Source of the DNA: Ancistrus triradiatus
Lineage: Eukaryota > Chordata > Actinopteri > Siluriformes > Loricariidae
Direction: 5' to 3'
DNA: 64,000 nucleotides
Assembly (NCBI GenBank): GCA_025084515.1
Contig: JAJAGP010000863.1
Coordinates: 212,462-276,461 of the forward strand
Below the pieces are notes generated by a model. That model did not search any database, was not told the origin of the DNA, and worked only from the letters and a program-made list of their open reading frames with translations. The translations under genes were made by a program, and so were the position numbers. Shown one piece after another: positions 39,601 to 54,700 of the stretch. The number at the start of each line of letters is the position of its first letter. The stretch's first letter is position 1.

Positions 39601-41047
39601 GTAGTTCCTACTTATGCAAAGTAATTCGTGAAAATAATTAAAAACATGTAAAATAATGACATAAATATTTATAGTAGTTTAAATACACATGCTAAACCTT
39701 TTTTATTTGACCATCTGTTTACGGCCACAGTGTCAGGAGTTAAAAGAGATTTGTATTTCCTATTCAGTTTGGTATAATTGTCCTTAAAACGAATGGACAT
39801 TGATCAGATGGTAGTTAGACGGCTCTTTCCTGTTTCTGGAAATTATTGTGCATAGTCAGCATACGTTCATTGGAAAAATAAATAAATAAAAGAGTAAAAA
39901 ATAAATAGAGTATAAGTGCAGTTGTTTCCCACCTAAATGCTACCTACTTTCAACAGTGTTATCATAATATACTGGTGCAGATGACTCTCTGATTGGCCCT
40001 CTTGCTTGTTAACTGTGTACTGCCAGGGTGTCTTGTTCATTTTGTGCTACCAAGTGTGATTGTGTATGTGCATGTGCACACTTTTCTACTCTCTCACAAC
40101 AGTATTGTGCTTATAAATAACCACTGAATAAAATGAAAGTGTAGAGGGTAGATAGCCATGAGAACAAAATCTACTTCAGATATTATGTAGTATGCAGTGT
40201 TCTCTTCTGTTATTATGGTACATTTCAGCATGTTAATGGTGTTCTTATTAATGCAGATGAATTAATTTGTGTGCATTTTGCAGGCCCTGTTCCGTACCGT
40301 TGCCATGATGGTCCCGGATTATGCACTAATTGGAGAAATATCACTCTACTCCATGGGATTCATTCAGTCTCGAAGGTAGTGGCTGAGCAGCTAAACAGTT
40401 CCCTTTCTGTTTATAACATCAGTGCAATCTATTCATGCTTACACCTCTACCTCACACTTGTGTCAAGGGACAAACAAATGCTTTTTAAACCAACAAAAAT
40501 AAAATAGAGAGAACATAGTAGTGATAAAAAATAATAATATGAATGATATTTTAGTAATTAATTCATGTTGTGTGTCCACTTTGTCATAATCATGACACAA
40601 CAAAAATGAATCCAGTCGAACCCAATTATTTGAACTCCCGGTATCCAATTTCCAGCTATAATGTCTGAGGTCATTTAAGGCCCCTTCCTGATATCTCCAG
40701 GAATCACTCCCACCATAGGCCCTGGAACCCCTGCTAACTGATCAGGAAAAACAGGATTAAAAAAGTAATAATAATAATTCAATGTTTTAGTAAAATGATG
40801 TTCTTTTAAGTGTTTTTTTTTTCTGTCAGTCTGGCACAGAAGATCGTGGCAACGTACCGTCTGTGCTCAGAGCAACTCTCCTCTCAGCACCACTATGACT
40901 ATGGAATGCGCGCTGTCAAATCAGTCCTGACTGCAGCGGGGAACCTGAAACTGAAGTTCCCACTGGAGGATGAGAGTGTGCTACTGCTAAGAGCCTTAAT
41001 GGATGTTAACATGGCCAAATTCCTTGCCCAAGATGTCCCACTCTTCC

Positions 41048-41089
<42 letters not shown>

Positions 41090-44000
41090 CTAAATTGTTT
41101 AATAGATTCCAGAAGTGCTTGTATTTGATTGTGTTTGTGTATTTGTGTGTCAGGGTATAATTTCAGATCTCTTTCCTGGAGTGGTGTTGCCTAAACCAGA
41201 TTATGATTTATTGCTACAAGCTCTGAATGAAAACATTACCAAGCTCAAACTGCAGCCTGTACCCTGGTTCATCAGCAAGATTATACAGGTAATTAAAGAT
41301 TGCATACTATCTGTACTGTCCATACTCTCTCTGCATATCTACCTATAGTGGTGCTTGAAAGATTGTGAACCCTTTTAAATTTTCTGTATTTCTGCATAAA
41401 TATTAAGAGAATCAAATCAATGAAATGAGACAAAAATATTATGCTTGGATATTTATTTATTGAGGAAAATGATCCAATAATACGTATTTGTGAGGGGGAA
41501 AAGTATGTGAACTTCTAGGATTTACAGTTAATTTAAAGGTGAAATTAAAATTTTGGATTTGGCCCAGGAGTGTATGTTACCATGTTTTCCGGGCCATAAA
41601 GCGCACCGGGTTATAAGGCGCATGAAATGAAACGAAACTCTTAAGTTCCGTCGGAACCTCAGTTTGGAACTTCTTTACCTGGCGCAGGGCGTCTTCGTTA
41701 ATGTTGAATTCTCTCGCAGCTGCTCTATGTCCATGTTGTACTGCGTGACTGATAGCGTTGTGTTTGAAATCCGCTTCGAAAATGAATGAATGAATGCACG
41801 TACCCTAATGCTGAAGCACATACCGTATTACTCCGCGATGCTGCGCACTACAGTGGCCGTAAGCTTCGTAACTTACCAAGGCCATGCTAAAACATTTTGA
41901 CAGATTTATGAGCGCCGTGTACCATCTACAATCGGTTCTAGGTCAGGAAGCACAACCAGAATTAATTCATACATTAGGCGCACCGCATTTAAAGGATTTT
42001 AAGTGCGCCTTATGGTCCGAAAAATACGGTATATGTAGGAATTAAATAAAAGTATATTTTAATATTAATAAATCGCCTAAATAAACAGATGCTAAATAGA
42101 ATACATTAAATAAAGAATATAATAAAGCAGAAAATATAATACAGTAGAAAATATACAACCCCAAATCAGAGAAATTTGGAACAGTATGGAAACTTCAGTG
42201 TTTCTTACGTTTAACTTTTGTTTCATTGCAGACAGTATGAATCCAAGATGTGTTGTGTTTTGCCTGGTCAACCTCATTTCATTTGATTTAATTTGTTAAT
42301 AAACATCCATCCCTGCATTGTAATCATGATTTCTTTTAACAACAGTAGCCACGAAAGGTCTTTGAGGAGCAAAGATGGGCAGAGGATCTCCAGTTTGTCA
42401 ACAAATGCATGAGAATTTGTTTCAAAACAATGTTTGCATATTTGCGTATTTCTCCCTCTATAGTGTATAATGTCATTAAATGATTCAAAGAATTTGAAAG
42501 TGCGTAGGGCAAGGAGACAAACCTAAACTAAACAACCGTGATCTCCGATCCCTCAGACAGCACTATATCAAGAACCATCACTCATCACTAGCTGATAGAA
42601 CCACGTGGACAATGGATTACTTTGGCAAACCTTTGTCATGCATTACAATACTGAGTTACTTTTACAAATATCACTTTAAAATTTTGCTGTGCAAAAAAGA
42701 AGCCTTACTATTGCACACCTTTGCAGGAAGAATGGAACAAAATAACACTTGGTGCCAAAACGTCTTTTAAGTGTTGTGAGTAGGAATGACCACATTACAA
42801 AATGGTAAATGCTTTACTGTTCCAACTTTTTTTTTTTTTTTTTTGATCAGACAAAATATGAAATATCTTGGGTACATACTGTCTGCAATTAAATAAAGGT
42901 TAAAGCAAATATACGAAATACTGAGGTTTTTGGGGGGTTTTTTTGCATTTGCATACTGTCAAAACATTTTCTGATTAAGAATTGTAATAAAATAGAATAT
43001 ATCAGTGAGTCTCTGGGAATTATTTAGTACAGTATAAGTGCATTCACTGAACGTGCTCATGTAATCTAGCAGGTATCATCCTCGTGGCATGACTTCCTTA
43101 GTCAGTAGTATTAGTGGACAAGAGCAGGGATAGGGTCCTCTGAAGTAGTCCGAGTACAGATGCAAGGGCCGGAACAGGTGCCGGAAGAATAGCTCTGAGA
43201 GAAGACAGAAAATGTAGTTAGAGATGTTAAGAAAACAGATTCTATAAACAGAGCACAGTTGTATTAAAAACAGCATGGAACAGCGTAGCTAAAAATGGGA
43301 GAACCAGAAGGTAACACAGCCAAGAGGGCTTTAGATATCAAAACCCCTCCTCCCCCAACATCAACAATTTGGTCAGTCACATGTTTGATCCAACAAGTCA
43401 GCTGGTTAACATCCCAAATCACCAACACAACTCTATGACAATGAACCACTGGCTGTGCCTTTAGTCTGTAAGGCAGTGATGCACAACCCCAGGCCATAGG
43501 CGGCTGAAGCCAAGCATAGACTTCAGACCCTAAATCCCAGGACCACACATCCTGAAAGCCTGTACACTGACTAATGCATTTATCAATTTGTTAGCATACA
43601 AATCTGTCTGCTTAAGTGTGCTGGTGTTTATTGTATATATAAAGTGTGTGGGTGTGTGTGTGTGTGTTTAGGTATATGAGATGATGCTGGTCAGGCATGG
43701 CTTCATGATTGTTGGGGATCCGCTAGGTGGGAAAACCTCTGCATATAAAGTTCTGGCTGGAGCTCTGAGAGACCTGAATAAGGGTGATTCCTTTCTTTCT
43801 CCTTCATTCCTTCCTTCCTTCCTTCAATCATCTGTCTGTCCAACCACACTCAAAAAATGATTAATGGCCCTCATAAACATTATATAAACATTTTGCATTA
43901 AACTTATTTAATAAATATTAAAATTCTACTTTGGACTGTGGTAGCCTAGCGGTTAAGGTACTGGACTATGGACCAGAAGGTCCAGGGTTCAAATTTCGCC

Positions 44001-45602
44001 AAGCTGCCACTGTTGGGTCCTTGAGCAAGGCGCTTAACCCACAATTGCTTGGATTGTAAGACTGTATCAATTGTAAGTCGCTCTGAATAAGGGCATCTGC
44101 TAAATGCTGTAAATGTAAATGTACTTCTAAAATTTCTAAAACACATTGTTTCTGGTTTTTACATTGGATTTTTGTATGTACAGTGAATGGAAAATGGCAC
44201 AAGTTTAACCATTTTGGCTTAAATTGTTTTTTTGAGTGCATTCATCCAATAAGCAATTAATCAATCAATGAATCAGTCAGTCACCAGTTAGTTATTGTAA
44301 TCTAATAGAATCTATATTTGTGTAATCAACAAGAAGTGTCAAAGTGTAAAAATTTGTCAGTAAAATCTGGGTTTATCTGTCCACGTGTGCATGCAGGAGG
44401 TCTGGTGGAAGAGTTTGCTGTGGATTTTCGCATTATTAACCCAAAGGCGATCACCATGGGTCAGCTGTATGGCTGTTTTGACCCAGTTAGCCATGAATGG
44501 ACAGACGGTGTGTTGGCCACATCATTCCGGGAACAGGCACAATCAACATCTGAAAACCGCCAGTGGATCATATTCGATGGACCAGTCGACGCCGTGTGGA
44601 TTGAAAACATGAACACTGTGTTGGATGACAACAAAAAGGTATTGCATTAGCTTAGAGCTAAGCTTGACTGATGATTTAGTACAGTTTACTGCAGTACTTC
44701 CATGGCCCATTGGGTGCGGCTGCTCTGTCTTAGGTTCTAATTCAGTGTCCATACTGTGTTATGGGTGTGAGGAGTGTTGGGTTGTTTTGTTCAGTAATGC
44801 TTCTGTATATTGCAGTTGTGTTTGATGAGCGGTGAAATCATTCAAATGAGTCCTAAAATGAGTCTAATCTTTGAGCCAGCTGACCTGGAGCAGGCATCAC
44901 CGGCTACCGTCAGCAGGTAATACACAGACACACACACGTAATGGGACGCCATCAAGGCAGACTCAAAAAAGCATGTTTAAATTTAATGCTGGCAGAGCCC
45001 TCTAGAGGCAAATCCGGCAATGGCTGAATCCCATTTCAGGGGCTGCATCCTTCGGAGGCTGCATTTGAGGAACGATTGCGTAATAGCGGCACACCTGGGC
45101 TGTCCCATTTTGAAGGCTCCTTTGTATGCGGCCGACAAATGTGGCCTTCTTTTTCCGAGGTGCATTGCGCATGAGGGAAACTTAGGGACATCGGAACGGT
45201 TGGATGAGAAATATACGTTATTTAAATGTAAGGATTTTAAAACTCAAATAGCTAAATGTTAAAAAGCAAACGGGCAAGGTTTTTTTGTTTTGTTTTAGGG
45301 AGCAAGGAGCAAACGCAGACCTTTATTAAACTGCGAGGGGCAATGAATGCCAGCGCCTGCAGTGAAACGTCTCCTCCAATAATTGAAAAACCAAAAACAG
45401 CATAAAAACTAAACTCAAAATTTCTGGCTCCATTTTTAGAAAGCTTACAGCTGTTTTGTGATAGGGTGCAGGCGGGAATAGCGCTGAAAAGTGTTAACAG
45501 TAATTAACAGTTTTACTAGGTGTGATGACGCAGGAAAATTAGCTGACTTTGCAGCTTCTGTTAGGGTGGCCAGATATCTGGATTTTGGTCGGGCAGTGTA
45601 AT

Positions 45603-45653
<51 letters not shown>

Positions 45654-47318
45654 GTGTGGCATGATCTACATGGAGCCCCATCAGCTGGGCTGGTCTCCAC
45701 TCAGAGACTCATACATGGACACACTACCAGATAACCTCACTCCTGAACATCATGAACTGGTGAGATTGCTATATTTTGCTATCATTTACACATTTGTCAT
45801 TGTGATGTGTTGTGCTGTCACCATGCACCTGTGTGTGTGTTCTAGATTCTGGATCTTTTTAATTGGCTGGTGCAGCCATGCTTGGACTTCATTGCTCATA
45901 ATTGTCGATACCTGGTGCAAACATCTCCAATTCACCTCACCTACAGCCTCATGCGCCTGTACTCCTGTCTGCTCGGTACACACACCAGTGCTGTTACAGC
46001 ATAGATTTTTTGATTAGTTATTAATTTTTCTTTTTTTAAATTATTATATTATTTGTAGTTTTATTTAAATTTCACTTTTAGTTAGTGTAGATTTGTTTTA
46101 AAGCAAATTGCCATTTAAAAACATGTATTTTAGTTTTGGTCATTATAGTTATGAAGATAGTTTGAAAGGGAATATATACTCATTGACAAAAAAAAATGCA
46201 TCCAGATAGAAATGTCAGATTGCTGCAACACTCATATAAATGATTACAGGTGTGGTCTGTTTAGACACTGGGTCTTGCCACAAGCGGGCATAAAATTGCT
46301 TTTTCCGCTGCCCTGTAAAAAAGCTATCAGAGTTACTTTTGGGTAGCGTACCTCTTGGTGAGAGATGGCTGACTGCTAGACATGCCTCTGCAATGCACTC
46401 AAAGACATTTTGCCCAGTTGACTGACTTTGAGAGGGGCGCATCTCTGGACTGAGAGAATCAAGGTGGTCGTTTCAGAGCTGCGCGCACACACGTACACTC
46501 AGGCTGCGTCAGCAGCTCTGCAGACAAGGGGAGCGGGAAGGGCGGAGCCGCAGCGCGGCTGCGTAGAACAGAGAAAGCGAGGGAAGGGAAGCAGACGGAG
46601 TGGAGCTGCGAGCTGAAAAATAAAACAGCGCAAAAAACACTTCGCCTACACTATCTAAAATTCCCTACCAGTTCACCTCACGCATCACTGCGCTACGAAA
46701 TCGTACACTCCTGCGCGAGCGCAGATTGTCCGCTGAACCCTGCAAACAAATAAAAGCCGGAGAAACAAAAACAGGAAATAGAGGGGAGAAGCGCGGGGGC
46801 TCTAAAAAGAGCACAGGGATGAGGTCTCAAAGGGACGTTCTGCCAGCGATTCCCTGTTTAACGCGTCCAAGCGGGGATCGGGGATTACGAAGCGTGCCGG
46901 GAATGGAGACGAATGATCCCACACTTGCTTCCACTGGCGAAGCTCTTAAATAGCCAGAGGAAGCAGGTGAGGATCATTAGCTGTAATAAGCCGCCTTACT
47001 GATGGGGCGACCGATTACAGAAGCTGCCACAGATGCCGTCGGCAAAAGTAGCTCAACGCTGACCACTAGCGTCGAGCCGGTGGCAACTGTGACAGTAATC
47101 ACTTACATATATTGTCATTACTTTTACATGTTAAGTTTACATTACATATTAAGTTTCATTCCATTCCAATACCTCCTTCTTGCTGAGTTTTTTTTTTTTG
47201 TCAGTGAGTGAGGAGATAGCCGGCTATATGTTGTCAACCTGTAGCTATATGACAGACATATAGCTGGCATTGAGAGTGTTTTGAATACTGACTACAGAAA
47301 TTTTACTATGACAAAGTA

Positions 47319-47376
<58 letters not shown>

Positions 47377-50300
47377 GATGAAATTTTGACAGCAGGACAG
47401 CAAGAAGCGGAGTCCATGTCCAGTCAGCAGATGACCATGTGGCTTCAGGGCTTGTTTCTTTTTGCTGTGGTGTGGACGGTGGGTGGGACTATTAATGGCG
47501 ACAGCAGGAAGAAGTTTGATGTATTTTACAGAAATCTGCTGACAGGAACGATGGATGCACACCCAAGACCCAAAAGCATCAAACTCACCAAGAATAGCAT
47601 CTTTCCAGAGAGAGGTAGGGACACTTGAACACTGGACACTACTAATTGCAAAGGTGGGGGTTCACTACTAAGGTGGGGGTGCACTGCTGTGGCCCCTAGC
47701 TATCAGTCGTTCCATTATCCCAGTATGTCAGAAATGGTTAAAAAAAACAATGGTAGCTGGGAAAAAAACCCAGACTGCAGTGTTTGCTAGCTGCCTTGTT
47801 GGTGTCATGCTGGTCCAGTGGATAGCACTGTTGACTCATAACTCCAAAGACCCGAGTTTGAGTCCTGGCCCAGCCTCTGACTGTGTGGAGTTTACATATT
47901 CAGCCTGTGTCATGTGCTCCACTTCCCTTCCACATTATAATGACATATGTTAGGTCAGTTGGCATCTCTAGACTGTCGGTTTGTTGGTTTATTTAGTTAT
48001 CTTCACATCAGCATCAGTGGATGTTCATGACAGGAGCAAGGTTGTATTGACTCTGGTCAGACATTCACACTGGTGGCAGTTTAGGGTGAGGAGTTACAGT
48101 GGTGCTTGAAAGTTTGTGAACCCTTTAGAATTTTCTGTATTTCTCCATAAATATGACCTAAAACATCATCAGATTTTCACACAAGTCCTAAAAGTAGATA
48201 AAGAGAACCCAGTTATTTATTGAGGAAAATGATCCAATATTACACATTAATAATGTGACAAAAATCAAGATGATAATTCATATTTGTTACACCCCATTTT
48301 TCAGTGGGTGACTTAGAACAGAAAATGACTTGTTTATTTCGCATTTATGTTTTTCTTTCACAATTATAGGTTTGGTTTATGATTATTATTTCCATAAGCA
48401 TGGATCTGGACAGTGGAACACATGGACTGACTCCATCACTGAAGAGGAAAACACCATACCACCTGGAGCAAATGTTAGTGTACACACACACAAACACACA
48501 GACACACACAATAAACACAAACACATATCCCTGTCACTTATGACTCGACTACTAACAATCAAATCACTTTTTTACACACTATGATGTATTATAATCCTTG
48601 ATGTCAACATTACCTGAAGCTACTGGCCTGTATCTGCATGATTTTGTGCACTTCACAGCTGCCACATGATTGGCTGATTTGACAATTGCATGAATTAGTA
48701 GGTGTATATAATAGTAGGGGTTCCTAATAAAGTGTTCAGTGAGGACGTACACTACAGCCACTCAAGTTACTCTGTGGACCTGCACCTGTAGTGTATTATA
48801 CTGAATGTAGGAGTCATTATTTATGCCTTATGTACTGTATCAGTATAGGAAGCAGGGCAATGCATCCTGTGTCTCATTTTTATGAATATAATGCACCACA
48901 TCTGGTGTAGTGTCACGCCCGCCGGCCTCCCGGCTCGCTGCACCTGCTAATCACGCGCACCTGGTCTTCATTTCACTTGTCATTTCCTTCACTATATAAC
49001 CCTCACGCTGTTCTCACTCCTCGTGTTTCCACGAGGTTCCCATGCTACACCTTACAGTACGTTCGTTGTCTGCTTATTCAGAAATAAACCTGCCTTACCT
49101 TTACTCGGCCTGCGTTTGCCTCCTCACTCCTTGTGGCGTTACATGTAGGGCCATTACTTAATGTCTACCTATATAGAGACTAGGGCACTGAATCCCAAGT
49201 TTCTTCTTATTACACATATATTGCCATTCATTCTTTCTCAGGTGTCTGATCTGATCATTCCCACCATGGAGACGGCACGCCAGTACTTTTTTTTGAGGAC
49301 GTACCTAGCTCACCAGGTACCAGTGCTCTTTGTGGGTCCGACAGGCACAGGAAAATCCATCATCAATGCTAATTTCCTGATGTCGCTACCCAAAGAGAAA
49401 TACACGCCAAACTGCCTTAACTTCTCTGCACGCACAACTGCCGGCCAAGTTCAGGACATAATCATGGCCAAATTGGATCGAAGACGGAAGGGGGTGTTTG
49501 GACCACCTGTGGGGCAGAAGTGTATTGTATATGTGGGTAAGAATTTTTTTTTTCTATTGATATTTTTACCTGTGAAGGGTTTGCATTTAAACAAGGTTCA
49601 TTTTTTTAAAATCCTTTAAATATCGCAATTTTAATCTAGATCTTAGATCGCTATAAGGCAGCATATCTGTCAAACAAGTCAGAATGTTGCCCTATAAAGG
49701 AGTCATAGACATTTGGCCTTTAACCTGTAGATGACCTGAATATGCCAGCAAAGGAGATTTATGGAGCTCAGCCACCCATCGAACTGTTGAGGCAATGGAT
49801 TGATCATCAGCATTGGTATGACAAGAAGGACACATCCAGACTTGACATCGTAGATGTGCTGTTTATCTCTGCAATGGGTCCCCCTGGTGGAGGAAGGAAT
49901 GACATAACAGGTGAAAGATGCATATGCATACACAGCACACACACACACACACACACACACATGTATTGCGTTTATATGCTTAATAATCCGATCATTGGAT
50001 TTCTGCAGTTATCTGATTATCCAAGTGGTTGTGTGCTACATCTGTTTGTTCTAAGATATTTCACTACCTTTGGAATTGTTTTCATAAACCTGGTTGTTTA
50101 TTTCACTTGTGGAATCTGGCAACTTAAGCGCAGCACTCGCTAATCGGCTATTGAGCACGATGTGGAGACCCAAATGCAGTATATGCTCAAGAAAATTAAG
50201 TATTTGATTATTTAATATTAAACTCAGCCAATAAACCTTTTGTGAGATTATTGGCTGGTTGCAAAGCAGAAAGCCGATTATTACCTGTGTCATGTAAACC

Positions 50301-50894
50301 CGGAGGTTCCCCATTGTCTGATTACTCAACTGCATGTGAAGTCGTTGATAGGATTACTGACAAAATCTGATTTTCTGCAGTTATCGGATTATTAATTGCA
50401 TGTAAATGCACGTTTTGTCTCACTATCCTGATGGAGACTTTAAATTGACATAATGATTACTGTATCTAGTTAATGCTACATGTAACTCTAACCTTAACTT
50501 CAGTAACCTAATGGAGATCTTTTGTTTCTTTTGGTTTTTCAAAAGAAAGTTGCAGCTTCTGTAAAAAAAGTTAATGTAACATAGCTAGTGTGTTTGGGGG
50601 AGTCATGTTTATATATAATTGTGGGGACATTTGGTCCCCACAATTATATATAAACATGACTCCCCCAAACACACTAGCTATGTTACATAGTTTCCAATGC
50701 ACGTTAATTTACTTATTTACTCTCAATGTCCTCTCACTCTTTGTCTTTTTTTCCTACAGGCCGTTTTACACGTCATTTGAACATCGTGTCGATCGACTCA
50801 TTTGATGATGAAACTCTCAGTAAAATTTTCTCCTCCATCACTGACTGGCATTTCAGCTACGGCTTTGATGCCTCCTTTTACAGGTGTGTGTGTC

Positions 50895-50952
<58 letters not shown>

Positions 50953-51736
50953 GGCAAGATCCTGTTTCATACCAGTGTGACTGGATGTGTGGACGATTAC
51001 AGAAAATATAAATTTTAGAAATAAATTTTAAAGAAACATAAATTGGATCACAAGCTTTTGGTGACTTTTTATAGGGCTGCCATCAAAAGTGGTTTCGCAT
51101 ATTGTATTAATGTGTGGTATCCAGGTTGCACTGATGCTGAAAAGAAGCACCTACAAAGGATTATATATTCTTTGCAGAAAGTTGTTGGGTGCCCTCTGCC
51201 ATCCTTGGCTGGTATTGCCGTTTCCCAATGTTCTTTTATTTTTAGAGATCCTTTTCATCCTGCTTTTCACCTGTTTGGCTTGATGCCTTCGGGTAGGCGC
51301 TTCAGGTCATGGAAAGCTTGACCTTCTAGATTTAGAAATAGTTTTTTTCTTTGGTCTATAAGAATCTTAAATAGTTAACATCATCTTTTTATTTCATTTG
51401 TGAAATAAACCACTTGTGGACATGTTATTAATTATGTGGAATTAATGTGCAATGGTACACTTGGGTATGGGGAATATTACATCGGGGCATGTGCAATAGT
51501 GTAACTGGGTCTGGAATAATTGTTTTAATGTGTTGTCTGTTTGTTGTTTTTATGTGTATTGTAATAAGGGTTGGTCTTATGCTGTGTTGTGTATGCACCC
51601 TGGGTTTTAGCTGTGTAATTTCATTATACGACATATATAATGACAATAAAGCCTTTTTGACCTTGACTTTGACTTTGCGCTTGTCAGTGCTGGAGCTTGA
51701 AACCTCAACCGTCTGGTCAGTAGATCTGTACCTTAA

Positions 51737-51779
<43 letters not shown>

Positions 51780-54700
51780 GCTGGGTAAGATCTTGGTTCA
51801 GGCTACTATGGCTGTGTACAAGGATGCGATGGAGAATTTTCTGCCCACTCCTTCTAAATCTCACTACATATTCAACTTGAGAGATTTTTCCAGGGTCATC
51901 AAAGGAGTGCTGCTCTGTCCACCCACACACATGCAGGTACCACACCCATGTAGCATATATGTAGGTTTTGGTGAATATAGAATGCACTGTGTAGGTTAGA
52001 AATGTTACCCTATGCTAGACTAGGGGAATGTAAGCTTAGACAAAAGATTATCATCTTGCAAGTTACTGCATTAAATGCAAAAATGAATGAATGAATGAAT
52101 GCCTTTGGCTTTCACATTGTGTATGTGTATATGCATTCTGTTTTTCAGGATGGTGATAAGCTGATCAGGTTGTGGATCCATGAGGTTTATCGGGTCTTCT
52201 ATGATCGTTTGATTGACAGTGAGGACAGACAGAAGTTCTTTAACATCGTCAAAGAGGGAACATCGTCTTACTTCAAGCAGACTTTGGATAAAGTATGCTC
52301 CTCGTCTATTGAACGTGTAGTGTCTCTCTAGACCCTAATCCCTACAGTGGAGATTCGTGTCTACTACGTAGTACATTAATATAAGAGTCAAAGCCAAATA
52401 GCAATAAAAAGATTAATCAGTATATTATAATTAGTATTAAAACCCACTGATCCTATTTACTACTATATGTAAGCCCCATTAACTCCTTACTCATTGTACA
52501 GGCCAAATAAAAACAAACACTAACATCTAACAATGACGTCCTGTTCACTACAGTTTTTGTGCTACATATCTCTGTTAAAAAGCCGGGTTTTTGTGATGTA
52601 AAAACATCAGACCAAGATGAATAATTTCAGATTAACCCTGTATAAAGTTCATTGACTTAGCTGCATCTTACAGCAAAAGCCATGGTCCTCAAAGAGCATC
52701 AAAGGGATCTCACTGTTATAGGTGTTAGTCAGGAGAATGGTACAAACAAATAAGGCATTAGATACCATGGAACAAAGTGAAGACGGTCATCAACAAGTGG
52801 ATACAAGTGACATTACCAAGCACTGGAGGTCCCACCAGTATTGGTGAAAAGGCAATATGAAAAGTGGTCCCAGGAACTGCCAAGAGGACTACAGCAACAT
52901 TACAGGAGCTGCAGGAATTTCATTATGTTTGGGGCAGTTTTTCTTCAGCTGGAGCTAGTGTTTTATTCTAGGTGGAGGAAATTCAAAACCTTCAGGCCTG
53001 AAGATGAAGAGGAACTTCACCTTTCAGCATGAAAACCTCACAAAGCATACCTCCACATCAACAACAACAGCTTCACCAGAAGAAGATCAAAGTTTTGGAG
53101 TGGCCCAGCCAGAGCCCAGACCTGAATCTAATTGAAAATCTGTGGGGTGACCAGAAGAGGGCTATGCAGAGGATGTTCCCTCACACAACCTGACAGATTT
53201 GGAGGGCTTTTGCAAGCAAGAGTGGGCAAAGGTTGCCGTGTAAAAACGAAAGGTGTTTAGTTATATTAATGCAACCATATAATTGTAAGGCTTTTATTTT
53301 TATTTCTCCCAAAAGATTTCAGTTAGTTTTTCAATTGAATTGTAAAGATTATAGGTCACATTAACGTTCTGAAATTAATCATCTTGTTCTCATTTTGTTT
53401 TACATCACAAAAATCTGGAATTTTAACAGGGATGCATAGACTTTTTATATCCATTGTGAGCATTCCCTAGATCAGACGCAAGTATATCACCGGTCTCACC
53501 TCCCTCAGTCATGGCCAATAGTGCGTGAAACACACCCAACCCAGCCTGAGGGCTCCACCGGGATACCAACTGTAGTCACTGTGGTGACCAAATTTTCTAC
53601 CTGCTAATATTCTAATATATCCCAACTTTTTACTCTCACCGCAGCTCCTGTGCCACCTTTCTCCAAGTGGCAAAGTTTCGGATGAGAGCATTCGTTCCCT
53701 TTTCTTCGGCGATTACGCCGCAGCAGATTCGGATGTTAACAGGACCTATGACGAGATTCGAGACCTCCGCTCGCTTACCAAGGTGATGGAGCAGCATCTA
53801 CATGAATACAACTGCATCACCACAGCGCCCATGAACCTTGTCATGTTCCAGTTTGCCATCGAGCACATCTCTCGCATCTGCCGTGTCCTAAAACAGAACA
53901 ATGGTCACCTGCTCCTTGTGGGCATAGGGGGCTCAGGACGCAGCAGCGCTGCCAAACTCGCCACCTTCATAAGTCAGTATGAGCTTTTCCAAATCGAGCT
54001 CACCAAGAGCTACGGCCCAACTGAGTGGAGGGACGACCTGAAACGTGTGATGACCAAAGCTGGAGTGGAGGGCAAAAAGACCACATTCCTTTTAACGGAT
54101 GGGCAGCTGAAAGATGAGATGTTTGTGGAGGATGTGAACATGCTGCTGAATGCTGGAGATGTGCCCAACATATTTGTTCAGGAGGAGCTTGCTGAAATAG
54201 TGGAGAAGATGCAGAGCATTGCCAAGATGGAGGGACGAAAAATCGATGCCACGCCGCTCTCTATGTACAGCTTCTTCATCGACAGAGTTAAGGAGAACCT
54301 ACATATTGTTCTGGGTACTATAACAGACAGCACACACACACATGCACAAATATATGTACATATTACATTTGACAATAAAGTTGTGAGTACAGTGGGATTT
54401 TTTCACACAAGTCCTATAAGTAGATAGAGGGAACCCAGTTAAACAAATGAGACAAAAATATTATACTTGGTCATTTATTTTACTTGAGGAAAATGATCCA
54501 CTATTACATATTATGAGTGGCAAAAAAGTATGTGAACCTCTAGGATTAGCAGTTAATTTGAAAGTGAAATTAGAGGTCAGGTGTTTTTCAATCAATGGGA
54601 TGACAATCAGGTGTAAGTGGGAACCCTGTTTTTATCCATGAACTGAATCTCAAGAGAAGGTGGGTCATGCAGCAGGACAAAAACGACCCTAAGCACACAA

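Noticed and set aside
43933..44000. tRNA genes
   Set aside because: The A- and B-box-like sequences belong to the heads of SINE copies; the parts do not fold into a complete tRNA and are followed by SINE core sequence.
46428..46953. Two open frames in a GC-rich part of intron 38
   Set aside because: Basic, low-complexity predicted peptides within probable transposon sequence; no splice sites link them and dnah3 splices across them.
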